Origin: Rubrobacter sp.
GTDB lineage: Bacteria > Actinomycetota > Rubrobacteria > Rubrobacterales > Rubrobacteraceae
NCBI GenBank assembly: GCA_016781705.1
Contig: JADDPV010000208.1
Coordinates: forward strand, 1 to 7,336
DNA: 7,336 nt
Direction of reading: 5' to 3'
Positions 1 to 6,459 of this stretch are shown in pieces. Below the pieces are notes generated by a model that saw only the letters and a list, made by a program, of their open reading frames with translations, was not told the DNA's origin and made no database searches. The position numbers were made by a program, and so were the translations under genes. Within the stretch, counting starts at the first letter, position 1, and every line of letters starts with the position of its first letter.

Positions 1-212
1 TGCGGCATGACAATGCAGGAGTATTCACCCGGAAACGGTATGATACCTTGCGCTTGACCCCTGCTCCCCGACCGCGGGCCGAGCCTACTCGCAATGTGCC
101 CGGGCTCTTCCGCTTTTCTGCTACCGCTAGCGGAGTCGAAAGCGGGCCAGACACGGCCTCATCGGCGACCATCCGGACCCGAAACCGGAGCGGAAAGTCG
201 ATACCGAGGGGC

Positions 213-253
213 AAAATCTGCGGCTCGCAGTTGCGCTCTGCGAGCCGAGCAGA
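213..253 (-). terminator. Intrinsic terminator of the protease operon
   Basis: On the minus strand a 10-bp perfect stem (plus-strand arms 221-230 and 238-247, CGGCTCGCAG / CTGCGAGCCG) encloses the 7-base loop 231-237. Four more pairs (217-220 with 250-253) extend it across a 2-base bulge. In minus-strand reading the stem is followed directly by TTTT (213-216), then GCC. It begins 14 bases after the stop codon of the S8 protease gene, where an end-of-operon terminator is expected. The U run is short, as is common in GC-rich bacteria. Confidence 0.75.
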
Positions 254-267
254 ATTTCCAGCAGTAT

Positions 268-1586
268 CTAAAGTTCGGGAGAGCCAAGGGGAGTGAGGAT
301 GTTAGGCACGCCGCAGTCGAGGCTGGCTCCGGCGTCCGCGTGGCCCGCGCCGAGCCCGCCGCCGAGGGGACGGGCGGTGCTCTCGATGCGGTTCTCTACG
401 CTCGCCGGGGTCAAGGACGGGTCGTCGCTGCGGAGGAGTGCCGCCTGACCGGCCACGAACGGGGCCGCCATGGAGGTTCCGTCCCACGTGGCGTAGATGC
501 CCCGCGGGTAGGGACTGTAGATCTCGCTTCCCGGAGCGGCGATGTCTATCCAGGCGCCGTAGTTAGAGAAGGAGGACTTCTGCTCCTGATCGTCCACGGA
601 GGCCACGGCTATCGTGCCCTTCTCTGCGGCAGGGTAGCGCAGCGCGTTCGTATTATCGTTTCCTGCGGAGGCGACCACGACCATGTCGGTGCCACCGGAG
701 CCGACGGAAGCGTCGCCTTCGCCGCCCTCGCTCCCTCCGCCATCCTCTTCCGAGCCGGTCACGTCGCCCAGGAGAGCGGACTTCCGCGAGGAGCCGAGGC
801 TCATGTTGACCACGTCGGCGCCGTTTCTCTCGGCGTACTCGAACGCCTCGGCGATCACGAAGATGTTGCCGCGGCCATCGGAGTCGAGCACGCGAAGCGG
901 CATGATCCGGGCCTCGGGAGCGGTAAGGTGGGCGATCCCGGAGACGTGCGTGCCGTGGCCCGTCACCTCGTCCACCGCGCCGTCGCCGTCGTCGTCGCGG
1001 TCGTTGGGCTCGTCCTCGGGCACGCCGTCATCCTCGATGAAGTCGTAACGCTCCTGGGTGAAGCTGCCCGCGAGCTCCGGATGGTCCAACTGCGCCCCGG
1101 TATCCAGCACGGCGACCACGGTTCCCGAGCCGCTGCTTACGTTCTGCGCGCACGACAGGTTCATCGCGTCCACAGCGTACTGGTCCCGGTACGGCGCGGG
1201 GTCGGAGGACGGTTTTGCCGTGCCGCCAGGGTATGCGCGGTGCCGAGCGCCGCCCTCAGGTGCGTGGGTGGTGAAGTTGGGCTCGGCGTAGATCAGGCGC
1301 GGGTCGGAGCCCATCTGCTCCGCGACACCCTCGGTGTCCGAGTTGTTCCCTAGCTTCAGCAGGTATATGCTCCTGCTACCCAGGAGTTTGTCGAGCGTGG
1401 TGGTTTTGTAGTCACGGTTTATGTCCTCTATCGTGGCGCCGCCGTTCGGGTCGAGCTTGACCACTACCTCTCCGGTAACAACTCGCCGTCCTCTTCTTCC
1501 TCGGCGTAGGCGAGGCCGGCGCAAAAGAGCGTCAGTGCCGTCAGTGTCAGCAGTGCCACTTTCCGTTTCAGGAATTTGGCTGTCAT
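268..1586 (-). CDS. Secreted subtilisin-like (S8) serine protease, frameshifted near its N-terminus
   Basis: Subtilase-family endopeptidase, predicted to be exported. The start is ATG 1586, with GGAG 8 bases upstream. It gives a Sec signal peptide: MTAKFLKRK, a hydrophobic core, then AYA followed by EEEEDGE. That frame stops at 1464. One frame over, the mature protein begins VVTGEVVVKLD at 1482, so about one base is missing near 1482-1500. The long frame can only start itself at TTG 1524, giving an Arg-rich nonsense leader, which supports the frameshift. Numbering that long frame: an I9/fervidolysin-like propeptide (15-85, ending YAEPNF), catalytic Asp141 (VVAVLDTG), His193 (GHGTHVSG), oxyanion Asn289 (SAGND) and Ser351 (GTSMAAPFVAG). 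Unusual are an acidic D-x-D-x-D-G segment just before the His motif and a Gly/Ser/acid-rich insert at 258-279. The C-terminus has no membrane anchor. Last gene of the operon. The family is certain; whether the gene is intact is not. Confidence 0.85.
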
Positions 1587-1717
1587 GTGGATGTCTCCAA
1601 TCGTCTTTTTAAACGCAGCGATTTTACGGTGGCTCCCAGATTAGCCTCGGGTGCGGATCCGAGTATACCGGGCCGAGGAGCCGGAAGAAGCCCGACGAAG
1701 GACATGTTCGTCGTCAT
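1583..1717 (-). CDS. Possible 44-residue small ORF in the CHAT-S8 gap
   Basis: An ATG at 1717 has GGAGG 8 bases upstream and opens 44 codons. The stop TGA overlaps the ATG of the S8 gene (ATGA), as between the two genes upstream. The peptide begins MTTNMSFVGLLPAPRPG and ends RLKRRLETST, with a basic C-terminal half. I recognise no family. It could be a translational coupler for the protease gene or chance in a GC-rich spacer. The spacing and overlap are its only support. Confidence 0.2.
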   Translation of the reverse strand: MTTNMSFVGLLPAPRPGILGSAPEANLGATVKSLRLKRRLETST

Positions 1718-1773
1718 CGGTCTGGCCTCCGTCACCTCGCGGTTCCGTCCATAGAACCCCTCCTCTGTTTCTA
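1587..1773. other. CHAT-S8 intergenic spacer
   Basis: This 187-bp gap is the largest spacer inside the operon. It holds a 7-bp stem with a 7-base loop (1693-1699 with 1707-1713, CGACGAA / TTCGTCG) without a following T run, and a lone -10-like TATACT on the minus strand (plus 1662-1667) without a matching -35. The S8 gene might have its own promoter or partial attenuation here, but neither signal is strong. Confidence 0.3.
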
Positions 1774-2664
1774 CTAACGCTTGCCGACGAGTACGAATGG
1801 CGCCCAGTAGTAGGGGTGCGGGCGCCGCTCCTTGATCTCCAACTGGGCGGCGCGCAGGGCCGTCGCCCTCTCCGCACCGCCGCGCAAATGTCCGTACCAG
1901 CTCTCCATCAGCTCTCCCGTCGCCTCGTCCTGCACGAGCCAGAGGCTCACCACGAGCGTCGCGGCCCCCGCACCGAGAAACGCGCGGGTCAGACCCAGGG
2001 TCTCGTCGCCTCCGACCACTTCGTGGCGCCCGGATTCGCAGGCACTCAGGGTGACGAGCGCGCCGTCAAGGTCGAGCCGCATCGCTTCGTTAGCGGTCAG
2101 CCAGCCGTCGTGCAGCTTGAGGGCCGAGAACATCGGGTTGTCGGAGCGGAACATCCCGTGGCAGGCCAAATGCAGTACGTCCCGATCCGCCGCTCCGCTC
2201 TCCAAGGCGGCAAGGGTCGCGCCCTCGTCGCTGCGTACCTCGGCGTGCGGGAAGCGGCTCGCGACGGCGCCTGCCTCTCCGGCCACGGCGGGTATGGAGT
2301 CATCTGAGACGCTCATCACCAAGGCGTTCTTCGGCGGGCGCGCCGCCTTGCCCTGGCAGAGGGCGAAGACCCTAGCGCTCGGTGCGTAGGAGATTTCGAA
2401 CCGTTCCAGCAGGTACCGCTCGCCGTCGAAGAGAGCCTGGAAGGGGACCTGGTGCAGCGGGCCGTGCGGCACAACGACGAGCTTCCGGGGCCGCCCGGAA
2501 GCGTCCGGTGAGACATCAAGGGCTTCGCCCAGAGGCACCTCGACCGGCTCGAATACCCCTGCGTAGAGCACGGCCAGGACGCGCCGCGCCGAGCGTTCCA
2601 GGATGCGCATATTCCGTTGCACGAACTCCTCACCCGCCCGGAAGCGCTCCCACTGGCCGGTCAA
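1774..2664 (-). CDS. CHAT caspase-like protease domain (C-terminal half of a split TPR-CHAT gene)
   Basis: CHAT is a clan CD cysteine-protease domain related to caspases and separase. In this 296-residue frame the catalytic pair is plain: His169 in VLHLACHG and Cys209 in LVTLSACESG. Other family landmarks are VVVPHGPLHQVPFQALFD (64-81), the GGDETLGLTRAFLGAGA helix (218-234) and the C-terminal YYWAPFVLVG. The formal start is TTG 2664, overlapping the TGA of the TPR frame as TTGA. However, the frame is open further upstream and reads sensible CHAT sequence (SVAEVERLLPR) that continues the upstream protein. I therefore read it as the second part of one protein of about 970 residues split by a one-base change, not as an independent gene. 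Translational coupling at TTGA could still yield a separate subunit. Likely cytoplasmic: no signal peptide or membrane segment. Confidence 0.9.
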   Translation of the reverse strand: MTGQWERFRAGEEFVQRNMRILERSARRVLAVLYAGVFEPVEVPLGEALDVSPDASGRPRKLVVVPHGPLHQVPFQALFDGERYLLERFEISYAPSARVFALCQGKAARPPKNALVMSVSDDSIPAVAGEAGAVASRFPHAEVRSDEGATLAALESGAADRDVLHLACHGMFRSDNPMFSALKLHDGWLTANEAMRLDLDGALVTLSACESGRHEVVGGDETLGLTRAFLGAGAATLVVSLWLVQDEATGELMESWYGHLRGGAERATALRAAQLEIKERRPHPYYWAPFVLVGKR

Positions 2665-4685
2665 CCGCGGCAGGAGCCGTTCGACTTCTGCGACCGAGCG
2701 ACGCCACGTACGGCTTCGACGTGGTCTCTCGTAATGACGAACGCCACGATCTCGTCGCCGATGATGTGGTAGGCGAGCAGCGTGGTATCTGGCGGGAGAT
2801 GCTCCCGGAAATCCTCAAGCGAGGAGGGGACAGCGAACGGGTCGCGCGCGTCCGCCACGACGGCAGACTGTAGCCGGAGGCGGCTGATCTCTCGCTCCAA
2901 CTCGGCGGCGCGGGCTTGCAGGCTCGGCTGGAGGACCACGTTTTCGTCTTCGGCCACGCTTCCGAGCAGCCGATTGTAGATTGCGTTGAGGTCCGCTTGC
3001 AGGGTACCGATCTCGCTCTCGATCTCGCTATCCCCGGAACCAGAAGATGCTTCTCCTGCGCCCGCCAGCAGATCCACCAGCGCGCGCGACTTGGCCTGCT
3101 CGGCTACAACAAAGGCCCGCCTCCTGCTCTCACCGTCATCGTGAGCCAGGTGCAGCTGCAGGAGGTCCTCGTAGGCGTCCGTCTTGTCCCGCAGAAACGA
3201 GGCGCGCATCGCCTCCTGGGCGACCGTGTTGCGAGAGTCCTCGATCCCGGCGACCGCTCGTTCGAGGAGAGCCTGCGCTTCTTCCTCGCGACCCTGCAAC
3301 AAGCGCACGCGCCCGAGCCTTCCTTCGAGCCGGTAGCGAAGTTGCGTCAGGGATAGGTCGCTGATCAACCGCTGCGCCTCCAGCAGGTGTGACTCGGCTT
3401 CGGCCAGGTCCGGGAGCAGAAGGTCGGCGAGGCGCAGATGTGCGTAGGCATGGTGCACCGGCCACTCGTCGCTGGAGACAAGATGTAACGCCCTAAATGC
3501 CAAAGCGAGCGCTTTGCCGGTATCACCACGAGCTTCCATCAACGAGGCCTGCTCCAGCATCACGCCGGAACGTAGTGGGACGTTGCCTGCTCTGGTAAAC
3601 AGGTCCGCTGCTTCCTCCAGTGCGTGCTCGGCGTTGTCGAACTCCGACTGCGCGGCCAGTGCCGAGCCCTTTCCCCAGAGCAACCGCGCACGATCATGCA
3701 CCATGCCAGCCGTCGATAGCAAGGAATCCGCTTTCTGGTAAGCTGCTATCGCTTCGGAGTACAAGTTGAGCTCCAGGTAAGCGTTAGCCATGTCGCGCGC
3801 GAGCAAGTGCTCATCCGCGAGGGCGTCCAGAGATTCTAGTAAGCAGCGCGCTCTCTCAAAAGCATCCAGGCCTCTTATGTAGTTGCCTAGACGCAGATGG
3901 GTTTCTCCAACGTTCGCAAGAGCTTTTGCATGCGACAAGGCTAGATTAGCCTTGTCAAAAATGTCAGCGGCAACTTCGCGGGCTACCAGCGCCTCGGCAC
4001 CGCGTCCCAGTTGCAGGAGAATGGCGCTCCGATTGTCGATTATCTCTCCCACGCGCTCGGTCATACCGAGCTTCTGGAAAAGCTTCTCGGCCAAAGCGTA
4101 CGCTTCCAGCGTTTCATCGTACCGGCCCATATACTCCAGGCACGAGCCAATATTCTGATACACGTTCGCGGAGAGCAGGTCAGACTGAGTTCGCGTTGCC
4201 CTTACGTCGAGTTCGCTTTTTCCATCCAGAGCATCCAAGACGACTTGCCCGGCGTCGAGAGCCTCCTGATAGCGACCTCGTTCGAGGAGCGTAACCATCA
4301 AACCGAGGTTGGTACGTAGCGCCTCCAGGTACATACCCAGGGCGATGTAGCCATCGTGCGCGGCTCTGACCATACGGAGAGCTTCATCGAACTCCCCTCT
4401 TTCGTTGAGGGTGCGGACCCGGATGTAGCTGGCACGCGGCGTGGCGGTAGGGGCGTTCGCAGGCTCCGCCAAGTCGGCGCAAAGTTCGGCCATCCGGTGC
4501 GCCGTGCCCGGGTCTCCGGGCGCAAGACGCTCGGTGAAGTCCAGAAGCCGATCCAGCCCATCGGGATTCAGCAACCCGGCGCCTCGCAGAAGCTCCGCCT
4601 GCTCCTCGAGCGCCGGGAGCGAGAGGAGTTCTTCGGCGAACTCCGGCGTTATCCTGGAATCGGTGTTTGTGGTCTCCGGGGTCAT
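2661..4685 (-). CDS. Tetratricopeptide repeat protein (N-terminal half of TPR-CHAT)
   Basis: 674 residues from ATG 4685. That start is chosen because it overlaps the upstream stop as ATGA and carries GGAG just before it; the frame extends to 4907 but that part lies inside the upstream gene. Residues 1-80 form a helical lead-in. About 85-480 is an array of TPR-like helix pairs (LNERGEFDEALRM, LLERGRYQEALDA, CLEYMGRYDETLEAY, LRLGNYIRGLDAFERA, YLELNLYSEAIAAYQKA). FVVAEQAKSRALVDLLAG (525-542) is the linker typical of TPR-CHAT proteins, followed by a coiled-coil-like stretch (565-605). From about 625 the CHAT fold begins (LPPDTTLLAYHIIGDEIVAFVITRDHV is split by position 650 or so). The frame then runs into an abnormal tail, SQKSNGSCRG, after residue 663, while CHAT sequence continues one frame over. 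In the family, TPRs sense a partner or substrate and control the protease; here that is inferred. Confidence 0.9.
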   Translation of the reverse strand: MTPETTNTDSRITPEFAEELLSLPALEEQAELLRGAGLLNPDGLDRLLDFTERLAPGDPGTAHRMAELCADLAEPANAPTATPRASYIRVRTLNERGEFDEALRMVRAAHDGYIALGMYLEALRTNLGLMVTLLERGRYQEALDAGQVVLDALDGKSELDVRATRTQSDLLSANVYQNIGSCLEYMGRYDETLEAYALAEKLFQKLGMTERVGEIIDNRSAILLQLGRGAEALVAREVAADIFDKANLALSHAKALANVGETHLRLGNYIRGLDAFERARCLLESLDALADEHLLARDMANAYLELNLYSEAIAAYQKADSLLSTAGMVHDRARLLWGKGSALAAQSEFDNAEHALEEAADLFTRAGNVPLRSGVMLEQASLMEARGDTGKALALAFRALHLVSSDEWPVHHAYAHLRLADLLLPDLAEAESHLLEAQRLISDLSLTQLRYRLEGRLGRVRLLQGREEEAQALLERAVAGIEDSRNTVAQEAMRASFLRDKTDAYEDLLQLHLAHDDGESRRRAFVVAEQAKSRALVDLLAGAGEASSGSGDSEIESEIGTLQADLNAIYNRLLGSVAEDENVVLQPSLQARAAELEREISRLRLQSAVVADARDPFAVPSSLEDFREHLPPDTTLLAYHIIGDEIVAFVITRDHVEAVRGVARSQKSNGSCRG

Positions 4686-4691
4686 GTCTCC
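4682..4691 (-). promoter_or_regulatory. ATGA stop-start overlap with embedded ribosome binding site
   Basis: The TGA of the 210-residue gene (4684-4682) overlaps the ATG of TPR-CHAT (4685-4683). The 8-mer GGAGACAT lies on it. It recurs at the start of the upstream gene (5320-5313) and before the S8 gene (1598-1591). The overlap implies coupled translation, so the two proteins are probably made in similar amounts. Confidence 0.7.
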
Positions 4692-5314
4692 AGGCCGACG
4701 GGGCCGACTACGACCTCGAACTCCCCGGTGCTCAGGATTATCTCGTAGACGCCGGGCGTTAGGGCCTCGAAGGAGAACTCGCCCAACTCGTCGGCGCTTG
4801 CGATGCCAAACTCTTCTCCGCCGCGTAGCAGCTGGACGCTGAACTCGTCGGGCTCGATCTCTGCCGGGAGCACCTGGCCGTAGAGGTTCAGCATGCCGCC
4901 GGAACATTTGTGAACGTCGAGCGCCAGGTCGGCCGCCTCCGCAGAGTAGACGAGCTGCCGCTGTGCTGCCCCGGCGCCGGCTCCACCCGCGGACCTGAGC
5001 CCAGCCATCGCCGCCCCGGCGTCGCTGTCGAAGGTCAGCGTCGCGAGGAAGCGCCGGAAGAGTCCCGGCTCGCGCCTCTCCGCCGCGTAGCTCGCGAAGC
5101 GCCGCAAAAGCCGCTCCCGTACCTCGGGCGGCGGGGAGGCCAGCTTGATCTCCGAGCTGATGCTAAGGAACCCCCGCAGCCAATCCGCGTCGGCGTGGGT
5201 CGCGCTATCGGCGGACGCCAGCTTTTGCTCGACTTCTCGCGCCTCTTCTTCGGAGAGGCGGCCGTCCAGCCAGTCGGCCAGACGCTCAAAGGTTACGTCA
5301 TCGGATCGGGCCAT
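4682..5314 (-). CDS. Anti-sigma-like N-terminus with beta-sandwich C-terminus; candidate sigma inhibitor or CHAT substrate
   Basis: 210 residues from ATG 5314, preceded by a strong GGAGGAG site. Residues 7-55 (FERLADWLDGRLSEEEAREV, then DADWLRGFLSIS) look like the helical anti-sigma domain usually found beside ECF sigma factors. It lacks the HxxxCxxC zinc motif: the only cysteine is Cys137. Residues 96-118 are a flexible Gly/Ala-rich linker. Residues 119-205 are beta-rich (LYGQVLP, FSVQLLRGGEEFG, LGEFSFEALTPGVYEIIL, EFEVVVGPV), the pattern of carboxypeptidase-regulatory or CnaB-like Ig folds. There is no signal peptide or transmembrane helix, so it is probably a soluble cytoplasmic protein. 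It sits between the sigma gene and the TPR-CHAT gene and overlaps the latter by ATGA. The role as a sigma inhibitor, possibly cleaved by the CHAT protease, is inferred from position and architecture; I know no named family for the whole protein. Confidence 0.8.
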   Translation of the reverse strand: MARSDDVTFERLADWLDGRLSEEEAREVEQKLASADSATHADADWLRGFLSISSEIKLASPPPEVRERLLRRFASYAAERREPGLFRRFLATLTFDSDAGAAMAGLRSAGGAGAGAAQRQLVYSAEAADLALDVHKCSGGMLNLYGQVLPAEIEPDEFSVQLLRGGEEFGIASADELGEFSFEALTPGVYEIILSTGEFEVVVGPVGLET

Positions 5315-5319
5315 GTCTC

Positions 5320-5408
5320 CTCCGCGCGATCTCCGCGTGTTCCCACAACAAACGCCTGGAAACTCCGCGTACGATCTCCGCGTACTCTACCATAACAGAT
5401 GCCTGGAA
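5320..5408 (-). repeat. Degenerate tandem repeat upstream of the 210-residue gene, candidate operator or promoter
   Basis: Two copies of a roughly 36-bp unit occupy 5408-5372 and 5361-5327, about 46 bp apart. On the minus strand each starts TTCCAGGC and ends ACGCGGAGATCG, with a related TGTTRTGG core between. The 7-mer CGCGGAG occurs four times (plus-strand CTCCGCG at 5320, 5331, 5363 and 5376), the last next to the ribosome binding site. The block lies between the sigma gene and its downstream partners, where an autoregulated ECF promoter or an operator would sit. I see no clear -35/-10 pair, so the regulatory role is inferred. Confidence 0.5.
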
Positions 5409-5469
5409 GGGCGGCGGAAAATACGTGTGCACATTTGCAACCGCAGGAAAAAACTCTGGACCGCACCGG

Positions 5470-6021
5470 TTAATCTTCCTCCAGTATCTTCTTCAAGCGC
5501 TTCAGACAGCGGGCGCGGGTGGGGCCAATGCTGCCCACGGGCATGCTCAGGCGCTCGGCGACTTTCTCGTATGAGGGCTCCTCCGGGTCGAAGTAGAGGG
5601 CAAAAAGGAGATCCTTGCACCTCTCGTCCATGCGCGAGAGGCCACCGTCCAGCCACTCGACCGCTTCCCACCGCTCTACGGGATCGTTCTCGTCCTTACC
5701 GAGCCGAGTTGCATTGTGGGCGAGATCCTCAGCTCTTACGGTACTCTCACGGCGGTTGCGCTCGAGCAGGCGCCAAGTGTGCCGGCGGGCCACCGTGGAA
5801 AGCCACGAGCCAAGGCGGCTGTCCTCAGAGAGGGAGTCGAGGCTTTGGAGCAAAATGGTAAAAGTTATCTGCGCGACATCGGCTGCGTCCTCACGCGAGA
5901 GCCCGTAATTGAGCGGGATGGAGAACACCAGGCGCTCGTAGCGGGCCACGAGCGACTCCCAGGCTTTGGAGTCGCCTCTGCGGCAAGCGAGTAGAAGGAT
6001 CTTGTCACTGTTGTGCATCAC
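5470..6021 (-). CDS. ECF-type RNA polymerase sigma factor
   Basis: 183 residues from GTG 6021, or 182 from ATG 6018. An in-frame TAG two codons upstream of the GTG limits the choice. GGGAGAAGG lies 13-16 bases upstream, a long spacing. Residues 10-35 and 40-62 form sigma region 2, including YGLSREDAADVAQITFTILL, which contacts core polymerase and the -10 element. Residues 68-95 (LGSWLSTVARRHTWRLLERN) complete it. After an acidic linker (100-122), residues 125-180 form region 4, with the helix-turn-helix YEKVAERLSMPVGSIGPTRA that reads the -35. Regions 1 and 3 are absent, and the length is normal for an ECF factor. First gene of the unit, 155 bp ahead of the candidate anti-sigma. It probably transcribes its own operon and perhaps other genes. 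The ECF subgroup cannot be told by eye. Confidence 0.93.
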   Translation of the reverse strand: MMHNSDKILLLACRRGDSKAWESLVARYERLVFSIPLNYGLSREDAADVAQITFTILLQSLDSLSEDSRLGSWLSTVARRHTWRLLERNRRESTVRAEDLAHNATRLGKDENDPVERWEAVEWLDGGLSRMDERCKDLLFALYFDPEEPSYEKVAERLSMPVGSIGPTRARCLKRLKKILEED

Positions 6022-6311
6022 CGTCTAATAATTACCTTCTCCCACCAAAATTAAATCCTCGCCGTGTCGCTCGTCCTTTGCAATGATTCAAAAAATGATG
6101 AGAAGGCTGTTGGATCACCCTAAGAGCTATCGAGTACGAGAAGTAGTAGGCTGCAGGCCTCCAAATGCACATCAACATAATTGGCCAGCAGTGTCTCTTT
6201 CGATAATAATAAGGAGTTTGAGCGAGCCGAAACGCCCACGTCAACGCCCGCTCAAGGCATTTCAAGACACATTGCTACTGCCGGACGGCCCCTAAGCGTT
6301 CCCTAGACATC

Positions 6312-6337
6312 GATTCACACCTCGATTTGTGTGGATC
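6312..6337. repeat. Nine-pair hairpin
   Basis: GATTCACAC (6312-6320) pairs with GTGTGGATC (6329-6337) around an 8-base loop, with one pair a G-T wobble on one strand. It could be an operator dyad or an RNA hairpin. There is no T run next to it in the rightward direction. Confidence 0.3.
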
Positions 6338-6407
6338 ACCAAAAATTGTACCGATGGCGAGCTTATCAGGGCGGCCGCATACCCTTGAGCGGCTCGCCGA
6401 CAACCTG

Positions 6408-6444
6408 CGTATGCGTAGAGCGGAGCTGCCGCTCTACGCATACG
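6408..6444. repeat. Perfect 16-bp hairpin with 5-base loop
   Basis: Arms 6408-6423 (CGTATGCGTAGAGCGG) and 6429-6444 (CCGCTCTACGCATACG) are exact reverse complements around AGCTG. There is no T tract on either side, so a classical terminator is unlikely. It stands exactly where the HD-GYP remnant loses its N-terminal part, so it may be a REP-like element, a scar of a small mobile element, or a rho-independent-like stop without U run. Confidence 0.65.
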
Positions 6445-6459
6445 GCTGCGATTACAGCG

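Larger units (their letters stand above)
6022..6459. other. Gene-free, AT-richer upstream region of the sigma gene
   Basis: About 440 bp between the sigma gene (leftward) and the HD-GYP remnant (rightward). It is clearly richer in A and T than its neighbours and contains only short open frames without recognisable products. The sigma promoter should lie here. TTGACG and TTGCAA hexamers occur on the minus strand, but none is matched by a good -10 at 16-18 bp, so I assign none. TGGATCACC occurs twice (6111-6119 and 6332-6340). Two hairpins are listed separately. Confidence 0.5.

Noticed and set aside
37..133. Short palindromes GGTATGATACC (37-47) and CCGCTAGCGG (124-133)
   Set aside because: Too short and isolated to assign. 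No gene or signal nearby in 1-212.
94..1353. Long plus-strand open frame of 419 codons
   Set aside because: It lies opposite the S8 protease, is rich in G, A, V and R, has no family motif, and the minus strand carries the full catalytic triad.
1693..1713. Hairpin as terminator between CHAT and S8 genes
   Set aside because: The stem is only 7 bp and no T run follows on the minus strand.
1651..2307. Plus-strand open frame of 218 codons
   Set aside because: It is antisense to the CHAT domain, whose His and Cys motifs are clear. Such mirrors are usual in GC-rich coding DNA.
4686..4907. N-terminal extension of the TPR frame to 4907
   Set aside because: It overlaps the upstream gene for over 200 bases and reads as Arg-rich sequence. 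ATG 4685 with ATGA overlap and GGAG is the better start.
6032..6265. Minus-strand frame of 77 codons upstream of the sigma gene
   Set aside because: Composition is unlike a protein of this genome, there is no ribosome binding site, and it occupies the region expected to hold the sigma promoter.
6275..6305. GGAAC ... CGTC on the minus strand as an ECF promoter
   Set aside because: The spacing is about 10 bases, too short for ECF promoters (about 16-17).
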